From Photobacterium frigidiphilum (lineage in GTDB: Bacteria > Pseudomonadota > Gammaproteobacteria > Enterobacterales > Vibrionaceae), in assembly GCF_003025615.1 (NCBI RefSeq), contig NZ_PYMJ01000015.1:1-64000 (forward strand): a stretch of 64,000 bases of DNA, read 5' to 3'. The notes beneath the pieces are model-generated. The model made no database searches, was not told the DNA's origin, and worked only from the letters and a program-made list of their open reading frames with translations. The translations under genes and the position numbers were made by a program. This document shows positions 7,691-15,114 of the stretch, one piece after another; position 1 is the first letter of the stretch, and every line of letters starts with the position of its first letter.

Positions 7691-9826
7691 ATGCAATATA
7701 TCTCAAATCTAAATTGGGGGATAAAACGAAAACTAGAACTAATAAGACAGACAGAATCAGCTGAATGTGGTGTAGCCTGCTTAGCAATGATTGCAGATTG
7801 GCATGGTTACCGAACAAATTTAGCCCACTTAAGGACAAATTTTGGAGTGACACTGCACGGTATATCACTTGCCAGACTGATTGAATGTGCTGGATTATTG
7901 AAACTTTCTGGACGAGCTGTAAGCCTAGAGTTAAATGAATTATGCCAGTTAACTTTACCATGTATTTTACATTGGAATCTTAATCACTTTGTTGTTCTAA
8001 AAAAAGTAACTAGAAATCAAATTGAAATTCATGACCCTGCAATTGGGGCTGTTTGTATGCCCATGTCAGAGGTAAGCAATCATTTTACGGGGGTCGCCCT
8101 TGAGCTTACTCCATCGCATGATTTTGAGAAAAAAGATCTTAGAAAAAAAGTAAAATTATCAAGCTTAATAGGCAAAACTGTTGGGTTGAAATCTGCCTTA
8201 TTTCGCATTTTTTTCTTTGCTTTTGTTCTGGAACTACTCGTACTTGCTGGACCACTAATGAATCAATTAGTTATTGATGAAGTACTGGTAGGTCTTGACG
8301 ATGATTTACTTTCATTAGTGATCATAGCTATGCTCTTGTTGGCTGCATCACAAACAGTAATAAGTTTAGTTCGTCAGTGGGCAACAATTACCATGTCAGT
8401 AAATTTTAACATGCAGTGGACTGCCAATATTTTTCATCATTTACTTAGGCTTCCAATTGATTGGTATGAAAAAAGAAATATGGGTGGTATTTGCGCAAGA
8501 TTCGACTCTATAAACACCATTCAACACACGCTGACTACAAGTACATTACAAGCATTATTGGATGCTATCTTGGTAATTAGTACGTTTACCATGATGATGT
8601 TTTACAATACAAAGCTATCTGCTATTGCTGTTTTGTCTGCGACTATTTATGGTGCATTAAGGTTCTTTTGGTTTGGAACTATTCGCCAGGCACAAGAGGA
8701 TAGTTGGGTTGCTAATACCGAAGAAAGTAGCCACTTTTTAGAAACAATGCGTGGCATAGTCAGCCTTAGAGTTAATAATACACTTCCTTGGCGAGAATCT
8801 GCGTGGATGAACCTGAACGTCACTCGTCGAAATAAACAACTAAAGGAAGATAAGCTGTATATGATATATGATACAGCCAACACTTTAATAGGAAGTTTAG
8901 TATCAGCGGCTATTTTATGGTTTGGTGCTAAAACAGTCATTTCCGGTGAGTTTACAATCGGTATGCTCGTTGCGTTTATGTCTTTTCAATCACGATTCTC
9001 TATGAGTACCTATTCGCTAATCGATAAGATATTTGAGTATAGAATGTTAGATCTATATAATGAAAGGCTTGCTGACATTGTACTTACGCCAAAGAGTGAT
9101 TTCAGTTTTGAACATCTAAGTTTGGATACTAAAAACTTAAATGATGATTCCGCTTCATCCAGCTCACCAGCATTAAATGTAGATAATTTATCATTTAGTT
9201 ATGGAAAAGGTGAGAATGAAATCCTCTCGAATATATCTTTTAAAGTTGACCAAAACGAAGTTGTAGCACTAATTGGACCTTCTGGGTGCGGAAAGACAAC
9301 GTTAGTTAAGCTCTTGTTAGGATTATACAAACCTAACAAAGGGGAGGTAACAATATTAGGTGTAAATAGCAGTAATCCAAGTTTTTGTAGTATAGGCAAG
9401 AAAATAGGGACAGTGCTTCAAGATGATGAGCTTTTTTCAGGCTCCCTATTTGATAATATAACATTTTTTTCTTCAGAGGCTGATCTATCGAGGGTTAAAT
9501 ACTGCGCAAAATTAGCAGAAATTCATGAGTATATCGAAAGTTTACCAATGGGGTATCAAACACTAGTTGGCGAAATGGGAAGTTCAATATCTGGAGGGCA
9601 AAAACAACGGCTCTTATTAGCAAGAGCATTATACAAAACGCCTAAACTTCTTATTTTAGATGAAGCAACAAGTCACCTCGATATCGAAAATGAATTAGCT
9701 ATAAGTAAGACAATTAAGAAACTTAACTTGCCGGTTTTATTAATCGCTCATAGACCGGAAACAATTAAATCAGCTGATAGGATTGTTGAACTTGGTTTTA
9801 AAAAAATAAACCACAATCTCATGTAA
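7691..9826 (+). CDS. Peptide ABC exporter with N-terminal C39 leader peptidase
   Basis: About 711 residues, CvaB/MchF-like. The C39 peptidase domain (1-~135) carries the Cys26 (ESAECGVAC), His99 (LNHFVVL) and Asp115 (HDPAIG) triad that cuts double-glycine leaders. Six membrane helices follow (~165-430), then the ATPase with Walker A GPSGCGKTT (529-537), signature SGGQKQR, Walker B LLILDEATSHLD and an H-loop (LIAHRPE). The frame is open from a TTG at 7664, but ATG 7691 is preferred because AAGGAAA lies 11 bases upstream. Exporter, adaptor and precursor form a complete type I secretion set apart from TolC. Confidence 0.93.
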   Translation: MQYISNLNWGIKRKLELIRQTESAECGVACLAMIADWHGYRTNLAHLRTNFGVTLHGISLARLIECAGLLKLSGRAVSLELNELCQLTLPCILHWNLNHFVVLKKVTRNQIEIHDPAIGAVCMPMSEVSNHFTGVALELTPSHDFEKKDLRKKVKLSSLIGKTVGLKSALFRIFFFAFVLELLVLAGPLMNQLVIDEVLVGLDDDLLSLVIIAMLLLAASQTVISLVRQWATITMSVNFNMQWTANIFHHLLRLPIDWYEKRNMGGICARFDSINTIQHTLTTSTLQALLDAILVISTFTMMMFYNTKLSAIAVLSATIYGALRFFWFGTIRQAQEDSWVANTEESSHFLETMRGIVSLRVNNTLPWRESAWMNLNVTRRNKQLKEDKLYMIYDTANTLIGSLVSAAILWFGAKTVISGEFTIGMLVAFMSFQSRFSMSTYSLIDKIFEYRMLDLYNERLADIVLTPKSDFSFEHLSLDTKNLNDDSASSSSPALNVDNLSFSYGKGENEILSNISFKVDQNEVVALIGPSGCGKTTLVKLLLGLYKPNKGEVTILGVNSSNPSFCSIGKKIGTVLQDDELFSGSLFDNITFFSSEADLSRVKYCAKLAEIHEYIESLPMGYQTLVGEMGSSISGGQKQRLLLARALYKTPKLLILDEATSHLDIENELAISKTIKKLNLPVLLIAHRPETIKSADRIVELGFKKINHNLM

Positions 9827-9863
9827 AATAAATAAACTAACAACAACTTCATATAGGTGCGAA

Positions 9864-10226
9864 ATGAAAACTGAAGAAAAGGCTCGTGAATACTTACTTT
9901 CACTAGGTGCAAGTAAGTCAGAAATAAAACCCTATCCAGTGCTGTTTTATAAGTTAACTGGACTTTTCGGAAAGCCGAGGTTATTTGAGAGCCCAATAAA
10001 GCTTTTCATTCTCCAAACAATATTAGGAACTATTTTTTGGGGAGGAGGAATGTGGTTGGTCACTGGGCTGTATCAGGTTGTTGACATTCGTACTCTATTT
10101 ATCGCATCTTTATTTTTTGGTCTTTCCACTGGCTTGATATTAGGCATTCAAGTAAAGTTAAAAGCTAAAAAGCTAAACTTACCTGATTGGAAAAAATGGC
10201 AGGCTGATAATAATCATCGTAATTAA
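9864..10226 (+). CDS. Small membrane protein, DUF6404-like; candidate immunity protein
   Basis: The 120-residue protein has two predicted membrane helices (~48-66, FILQTILGTIFWGGGMWLV, and ~77-97, LFIASLFFGLSTGLILGI). A cytoplasmic N-terminal part and a tail ending LPDWKKWQ fit the DUF6404 pattern (PP.. FG..WG..MW...FGL...LP.W). A ribosome site (AGGTG) precedes the ATG. It is the last gene of the peptide operon, 37 bp after the exporter, the usual position for a bacteriocin immunity gene. Immunity is inferred from position and membrane character only. Confidence 0.6.
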   Translation: MKTEEKAREYLLSLGASKSEIKPYPVLFYKLTGLFGKPRLFESPIKLFILQTILGTIFWGGGMWLVTGLYQVVDIRTLFIASLFFGLSTGLILGIQVKLKAKKLNLPDWKKWQADNNHRN

Positions 10227-10289
10227 CAACTCATTGTGGCTTTGTTGAAGCGCTCAGATAATGCTCAATTATTCCATTAACACTGAGTT

Positions 10290-10321
10290 CATGGTAAGGA
10301 ATTTCAATATTCCTTACCATG
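10290..10321. repeat. 13-bp perfect hairpin
   Basis: CATGGTAAGGAAT and its exact complement flank a six-base loop (TTCAAT). It follows the last gene of the peptide operon but has no T run on either side. It may be a factor-dependent terminator, an mRNA 3' stabiliser, or part of a mobile-element end. Confidence 0.5.
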
Positions 10322-10336
10322 GACATAGGCTGGCGG

Positions 10337-11193
10337 GGGCTGTTGCAATTAATTAGAGAATATAGAACTATCCAGTAATGGGGGATTATTACCGGTAAAC
10401 AGCCTCAATATTGAAGAGACGATTAATAAAGGCGGATCTCTCCCGCACTAGGGTTTTACGTTCATCATTGCGCAACCATAAGTCAAACTGACCCTTATTT
10501 ATCATCCGTAATGACTCAAATCCCTGAAGCGTTGACTAGGCGCGTTTTCGTATTTTGAAGCCACCGGTGGCGACAACAAGCTTCTTAATAGGCGCATGAT
10601 CAGATTCGATACCATTATTGAGATACTTCACTTGTCGCTGTTCGACATCCGCTCGCAGTCGTCCCTCCTTCTTTAAGCGGGCAATCGCATTGGCGTATGA
10701 GGAATGTTTGTCGGTGTTTAACGTTTTAGGCTGATTGTCTACGTCGTAATATCTCAGGCAACGCCTAAGAAACTGATAAGCGGCTTCTTTATTACGTTTG
10801 TGAGAGAAATAGAAATCCAGCGTCTCGTCTTGTTTATTGATAGCACGGTAAAGGTAGTGCCATTTCCCCTTCACTTTGACGTAGGTTTCATCGAGCTGCC
10901 ACGAAGAGTCTGTCCGGATGAATTGATGGCGACGTAGCTTCTTACGTAATACTGGGGCATATTCAATAAACCAACGATAAATGGTCGAGCGATTAACCGA
11001 AATCCCCCGCTCTGCCAGCATGTCGCTGAGGTTCGCGTAGCTCATTGGTGTCGAACCATACCAACGAAGGCACCAAAGGATGATTTCAGGAGCAAAGTGT
11101 TTCCATTTGAATTCTGGGTTGGTTATTGAGTCGCTAGATTAGAGAGGGAAAAGAAGGGATTCTGAGCCTTGGTTAAATTTTTTGCAACAGACC
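10337..11193 (-). mobile_element. IS6-family insertion sequence, copy B
   Basis: Ends are GGGCTGTTGCAA on the left and the complement of GGTCTGTTGCAAA on the right. The content is the same as copies A and C. The flanking 8-mers (gctggcgg and cgctcaga) do not match. It abuts the coding remnant of a group II intron protein on its right, so it inserted into or deleted part of that intron. With copy A it brackets the microcin-like locus in direct orientation, the arrangement typical of IS6-family pseudo-compound transposons. Confidence 0.85.
10389..11126 (-). pseudogene. IS6-family transposase, copy B, start lost and nonsense-disrupted
   Basis: Against copy C the start ATG (11124-11126) has become ATA. 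The tryptophan codon in KRAWSTIQGFES has become TAG (near 10536-10538), removing the last ~48 residues. The catalytic Asp, Asp (NTDKHSSY) and Glu (NGIESDHA) remain in the readable part, which is open from an internal ATG at 11045. Two separate lesions make an active product unlikely. Confidence 0.85.
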
Positions 11194-11194
11194 C

Positions 11195-11474
11195 GCTCAG
11201 ACGGCGTACCGCCGTGAAAAATCAGAAAGCGACCCTGTGTGAATATTATCATTGGATCAAAGCGAAACGCTCATTGAAACTGAGCGAGTTGCTCCCGAAG
11301 TTAAAACGTAAACTGGTCGGATTTAGGAATTATTTTGGATTGCCGGACAATAGCCGAAGTATGTCGTAAAGATGCTAGGGTATTTCAATATTGTGCAGCC
11401 AAAAGTCAGCAAAAGATTCTTGCTGGTTGACTGGTACTAGGGTCGTGTTTAACACGAGTGAATATATAACTGAA
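11195..11474 (+). pseudogene. C-terminal remnant of a group II intron reverse transcriptase/maturase
   Basis: The frame to 11369 (KRSLKLSELLPKLKRKLVGF then RNYFGLPDNSRSMS) matches the maturase domain X region of intron-encoded proteins (LNRKLRGhynYfGvtdNsrSL). It then breaks by stop and frameshift; a later piece (SQQK, then DSCWLTG in another frame) recalls the usual NRRSQRRSfnW end. The 5' part is missing, replaced by IS6 copy B. Domain V of the same intron follows at 11475, confirming the assignment. Confidence 0.7.
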
Positions 11475-11544
11475 GAGCCGGATGCGGTAATTCCGCACGT
11501 CCGGATCTGTGTGGGGTCGGTCTGGTAACAGGCCACTCTACCAC
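11475..11544 (+). ncRNA. Domains V and VI of a second group II intron
   Basis: Positions 11475-11507 form a 33-nt domain V: GAGCCGG pairs with CCGGATC (one mismatch), with a CG bulge, then TGCGG/CCGCA and a short loop. Positions 11519-11534 form a domain VI-like hairpin (GGTCTG, GTAA loop, CAGGCC). The intron probably ends at AC 11544, where a transposase-like exon frame resumes. The loop and helices differ from the intron end at 51-125, so these are two different introns. Confidence 0.7.
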
Positions 11545-11748
11545 GATTGTCAGTTCATCATTACGGATGTCGAACACGTAAGTGCTGATAAAATGTATGA
11601 TACCAATGCGGTGTACCAAACATTAGAAGATCATCACTCTAAGAGGATGAGCAACCTGATAGGTTGCTTTGCTCTTGGCATTATCGGTTGTTCTATTTTA
11701 AATCGCTTTACTCACATCGGGATGCCCAATAGCTATCGAGTCGCCTAA
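11545..11748 (+). pseudogene. IS5-type transposase remnant with internal deletion
   Basis: The frame reads FIITDVEHVSADKMYDTNAV (the ADKgYD.. motif of IS5-type DDE transposases), then jumps to a C-terminal end, LNRFTHIGMPNSYRVA, typical of the same group. The segment between the second Asp region and the C-terminus, including the Glu motif, is missing. The 5' part lies beyond the group II intron and copy B, or is lost. The intron appears to have inserted into this transposase gene. Confidence 0.6.
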
Positions 11749-11925
11749 CCGTATCAAAAGACCACATAGTTTTAGTGCTGCAACAATGCCCCTTGGACAG
11801 CAATAGGGAAACCAAAAATTTTTATACGTAGAGACGGATGTCTAATGGCGGAAAAACTGTGGTTGGGAGCTATATGAAATACCCGCCGATGAACGTCGGG
11901 CACTTTGTTAAACTGAAGCATTTTT

Positions 11926-12204
11926 TTAATTTAAAGGATCAATTTTAGTAATGTGAGCCTTCTCATCCAGAGGTTGGTAAATATGAATCATTGCCGCTGC
12001 ATTAGGAGCCATAGGATACACTGCTTTTGCATTACAGAAAAATTGGTAGTTCATGCCTGCAACTACCTGTTCAGCAAATGCAACAGGGTTGTAATCGACA
12101 CCAATAAGACCAGATAAAGCAGTTTCAAATGCAGCTTGAGCCTGCTCCGTCATTTCAGAGCTGAACGTTGACCATCCACCACACGTAGTATTTAATTCTG
12201 ACAT
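11926..12204 (-). CDS. Cystatin/stefin-like protein
   Basis: About 92 residues without a signal peptide. It has the three landmarks of type 1 cystatins: an N-terminal Gly pair (TCGGWS), a helix (EMTEQAQAAFETALSGL), then QVVAG at about residues 46-50 followed by a beta strand (MNYQFFCNAKAV) and a second strand (AAMIHIYQPL). The QVVAG loop and an N-terminal Gly are what insert into papain-like proteases. ATG 12204 is preferred over 12216 because GGAG lies eight bases before it. It is divergent from the pore-forming toxin gene at 12628. Protease inhibition and the target are inferred; the match to the cystatin pattern is visible directly. Confidence 0.65.
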   Translation of the reverse strand: MSELNTTCGGWSTFSSEMTEQAQAAFETALSGLIGVDYNPVAFAEQVVAGMNYQFFCNAKAVYPMAPNAAAMIHIYQPLDEKAHITKIDPLN

Positions 12205-12410
12205 ATAATTCTCCATTAGAACATTTGATGTGAATATGGCTATGCTTTTAAAAAAACATAGTTAAATATCATCTGTTTTTTTACACATTCCTTGTACGTT
12301 CCGTCAGCCACTTTTTTAACCAATTTTAAAGTGGTGAGGGATCTCAATGAAGCGCCTTTAAAGGTCTACCTTCCCGTATATGCATAATGATTCATATTTG
12401 AAGGGGAGGA

Positions 12411-12426
12411 TGTGATTTATATCACA
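12411..12426. promoter_or_regulatory. Perfect CRP (cAMP receptor protein) site
   Basis: TGTGATTTATATCACA matches the TGTGA-N6-TCACA consensus at all ten conserved positions. It lies in the 410-bp divergent region, 202 bp before the toxin ATG and 207 bp before the cystatin-like ATG, so either or both could be under catabolite control. No convincing -35/-10 pair at the right spacing was settled on. Confidence 0.75.
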
Positions 12427-12627
12427 TGCTGGAATATGTATATAAGCAACTGCCGCTTTGATCTTGATGCTTTTTATTCGATTTGGCCTCTTACTTTGAT
12501 TTTTACCATTCAGAATCCTCAATATAGCCTTGACGCGCGCCAATAATATGCGCATTGTTTTATATTGAATGAATCATTAGTGGTTCGAATATGATTCTTT
12601 TTCACCTGAAAAGAGTAGGAAATTACT

Positions 12628-13815
12628 ATGAATGAAGCTGTCGCTATAAAGCAAGTCTCACCTTCCGAAGAGCTCGATACAGAATACAAAAACGCTATTG
12701 TAAATGTCAGCCGGTATGCACTTGCTGTGGCCAAAACGGGGATGCCATCTTTATTAAAAATGGACGTGTTTAAAGATTGGGATTTATATACTGAGCAGTT
12801 TTTTCGAACCAAGACTAGTGCAGACGTTTGGACTTCTAATATTGGAATAAAATTAGTTAACCTCCCCAGACAGATCAAGTCTTCTAACTCAATTATTGAG
12901 CCTGATATAGAATCCGCCAAAACACTATCGAGCCAATTATTAGGCCCTTTGACACTAGAGCAGCAAAGCTCTGTTCTCAGTACACTGAAATTCCAGCTTG
13001 GGATGATTGATACAAACATATCAATGATCGTGAGGCAGACTGCTGCATTAGTAGATTCGCTTCACCATTACAATGGTAGTTTAGAAACTCAAACGCAAGA
13101 TTTGAACTCATTAACGAAGCAAACTTTAGCCGCGAATGAGGTAGAACAAGATAAAATTAAGGAACTCAATAAATTAGTTAAAGAGTTAGAAGATAGAGTA
13201 AATAAATTAAGTTGGGAGCTGGTTGGATTAGGGGTAGCGGAAGCAGGAGTAATAGGACTAACTGCTGTTTCTATTGCCGCGGGTCCTGTAGGTTGGGCAG
13301 CAGCTCCCTTTCTCGCCGTAGCTGCGGCGATAACGGGCTATTACATCGTCTTGGACTCCATAGAATTGGTAGCCTGTCAAGATCTTATCGAAGCAAAACA
13401 TAAGTTACTAGAAGATCGGGAAAAGGATGGGTTTACACTTGAAAGAACAGCGGCCCAGTTTAGCGGGTTAGTTGACTCTGCTAATGAAGCAAAAGAGCAT
13501 TTGTCTGATATCGTGAAAGAGTGGGAGAGTATAAACTCGGACGTTAAAAATGCTTTAGCTAGTTGTCAGGCTGCAGAAAAAACAATAGCAAACGGCGGGC
13601 AACTGTCCATGGACGAGTTAAATTCGGTAAATGGTGATATCTCTGATATTGGAAGTAAATGGCAGAGTGCGGTCGCTAAAGCGGCTCCTCTAGAGGTAAG
13701 TATGGAACTATTCACAAATGAGATAACGATAGGTATGGATCAGGAGGAGATTAAACAAGAGTTAAGTAAAAACAAAGTAGTTTCCTTGGCTGAATACTCC
13801 AAGCTTCAAGCCTAA
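12628..13815 (+). CDS. ClyA/Hbl-superfamily alpha-pore-forming toxin
   Basis: The 395-residue protein has the architecture of alpha-helical pore-forming toxins (HblB, AhlB, MakA, XaxA). A long N-terminal helix bundle (~20-190) has heptad-like segments (KELNKLVKELEDRVNKLSWE). One hydrophobic hairpin follows at about 196-245 (LVGLGVAEAGVIGLTAVSIA ... PFLAVAAAITGYYIVLDSI), then a second long helical arm. No classical signal peptide is present, as in MakA and ClyA. Ribosome site AGGAAA precedes the ATG, and a perfect terminator follows at 13834. No partner toxin gene lies beside it, unlike tripartite Hbl/Ahl operons. A perfect CRP site lies upstream. Confidence 0.75.
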   Translation: MNEAVAIKQVSPSEELDTEYKNAIVNVSRYALAVAKTGMPSLLKMDVFKDWDLYTEQFFRTKTSADVWTSNIGIKLVNLPRQIKSSNSIIEPDIESAKTLSSQLLGPLTLEQQSSVLSTLKFQLGMIDTNISMIVRQTAALVDSLHHYNGSLETQTQDLNSLTKQTLAANEVEQDKIKELNKLVKELEDRVNKLSWELVGLGVAEAGVIGLTAVSIAAGPVGWAAAPFLAVAAAITGYYIVLDSIELVACQDLIEAKHKLLEDREKDGFTLERTAAQFSGLVDSANEAKEHLSDIVKEWESINSDVKNALASCQAAEKTIANGGQLSMDELNSVNGDISDIGSKWQSAVAKAAPLEVSMELFTNEITIGMDQEEIKQELSKNKVVSLAEYSKLQA

Positions 13816-13833
13816 TTAGATCTTTACCAGAGG

Positions 13834-13860
13834 GGTATACACGCCTATGTGTATACCTTT
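13834..13860 (+). terminator. Terminator after the pore-forming toxin gene
   Basis: 9-bp perfect stem GGTATACAC / GTGTATACC with a GCCTAT loop and TTT, 18 bases after the stop. Confidence 0.7.
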
Positions 13861-13880
13861 CGCATAAGGAAGCTTAAATG

Positions 13881-14736
13881 GGGGCGTTGCAAATAATCAG
13901 ATAGGGCAGAGATTTATCCAGTGATGACTTAATGATTACTGATAAACCACCTCAACATTGAAGAGACGATTGATGAAGGCGGATCTCTCCCGCACTAAGG
14001 TTTTGCGTTCATCATTACGAAGCCAGAAATCAAACTGGCCTTTGTTTACCATTCGCAATGACTCAAATCCCTGGATCGTTGACCAGGCCCGCTTTCGTAT
14101 TTTGAAACCACCGGTGGCCACAACGAGTTTCTTGATGGGGGCGTGATCGGACTCGATCCCATTATTGAGATACTTCACTTGCCGTTGCTCGACATCCGCT
14201 CTCAGTCGGCCCTCCTTCTTCAAGCGGGCTATCGCATTGGCGTATGAGGAGTGTTTGTTGGTATTTAACTTTTTAGGCTGATTGTCTACGTCGTAATATC
14301 TTAGGCAGCGCCTAAGAAACTGATAAGCGGCTTCTTTATTACGTTTGTGAGAGAAATAGAAATCTAGTGTCTCGCCTTGCTTATTGATGGCACGGTAAAG
14401 GTAGTGCCATTTTCCCTTCACTTTGACGTAGGTTTCATCGAGCTGCCACGAAGAGTCTGTCCGGATGAATTGATGGCGACGCAACTTCTTACGTAATGTC
14501 GGGGCATATTCAATGAACCAACGATAAATGGTCGAACGATTAACCGAAATCCCCCGCTCTGCCAGCATGTCACTGAGGTTCGCGTAACTCATTGGTGTCG
14601 AACCATACCACCGAAGGCACCAAAGGATGATATCAGGAGCAAAGTGTTTCCACTTGAATTCGTGGTTGGTCATTAAATCGCTAGGTTAGATGGGAAAGAA
14701 GCGATTGAGCCTAGGCTGAATTTTTTGCAACAACGC
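13881..14736 (-). mobile_element. IS6-family insertion sequence, copy C
   Basis: Same element as copies A and B. The ends are GGGGCGTTGCAAA on the left and the complement of GCGTTGTTGCAAA on the right. The outer bases differ from those of the other copies and no target duplication is seen. Its right end interrupts an open frame that continues to 15034. Confidence 0.85.
13936..14673 (-). CDS. IS6-family transposase, copy C, full length but with a catalytic Asp-to-Asn change
   Basis: The 245-residue transposase has the usual IS6 layout: an N-terminal HTH-like part (MSYANLSDMLAERGISVNRS), then the DDE domain. The first catalytic Asp is kept (WQLDETYVKVKGKW), as is the Glu (NGIESDHAPIKK). The second motif reads NTNKHSSY where copies A and B have NTDKHSSY, so the second catalytic Asp is Asn. 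The frame is intact but the enzyme is predicted inactive. This is read directly from the codon (aac in place of gac). Confidence 0.85.
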   Translation of the reverse strand: MTNHEFKWKHFAPDIILWCLRWYGSTPMSYANLSDMLAERGISVNRSTIYRWFIEYAPTLRKKLRRHQFIRTDSSWQLDETYVKVKGKWHYLYRAINKQGETLDFYFSHKRNKEAAYQFLRRCLRYYDVDNQPKKLNTNKHSSYANAIARLKKEGRLRADVEQRQVKYLNNGIESDHAPIKKLVVATGGFKIRKRAWSTIQGFESLRMVNKGQFDFWLRNDERKTLVRERSAFINRLFNVEVVYQ

Positions 14737-14737
14737 C

Positions 14738-15034
14738 GTTGATACCAACCATATTGGTACACCGTTAACCCCTCCAAATGGGGAAGTGGGATTTATGGTG
14801 AACTTTGATGGTTTAACATTATGTTTGATCGTCACAAAGAGCTTAAAGCCAAAACTTCTCGTGACCGATTACGCAGAAAATATTCCAGAATTTCTGTCGT
14901 TAGAGCTGTCGGACTGGAAAAATACGACTGGGAATAAATATAAAGTGATTGAAAACTTCAAAGGCCAAAAGTCTCGGGATGAAGTCGTTGACTATTTGAA
15001 ATACACTTTAAATCAGTTGCTTAAACGAGCATAA
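14738..15034 (+). pseudogene. Truncated unknown gene, 5' end removed by IS6 copy C
   Basis: An open frame runs from the right end of copy C (VDTNHIGTPLTPPNGEVGFM ...) to a stop at 15034, about 98 codons. A GTG at 14786 could start an 82-residue product, but the coding pattern clearly continues upstream into the IS boundary. The C-terminal part is charged and helical (SRDEVVDYLKYTLNQLLKRA). The family is not recognised. It lies 80 bp upstream of the OGG-like gene and may once have belonged with it. Confidence 0.5.
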
Positions 15035-15114
15035 CAACGCGAGCTTAGACTATTGCTCGATTTCGGCATTTGGCCGGCTGCTACCCATTACTTATTGAGT
15101 AAACAAGGTTCAAG

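Larger units (their letters stand above)
10238..11790. mobile_element. Possible IS5-type relic hosting nested insertions
   Basis: The left boundary begins GGCTTTGTTGAAGCGCTCAG (10238). The right boundary, read on the other strand from 11790, begins GGCATTGTTGCAGCACTAAA. The first 26 bases match at about 19 positions. Between them lie a transposase C-terminal remnant (11545-11748), the end of a group II intron, and IS6 copy B. This is consistent with an IS5-type element that was hit twice and then deleted. The end assignment is tentative. Confidence 0.4.

Noticed and set aside
2903..14744. 8-bp target duplications flanking the IS6 copies
   Set aside because: Compared the flanking 8-mers of each copy, and the left flank of A with the right flank of B; none match.
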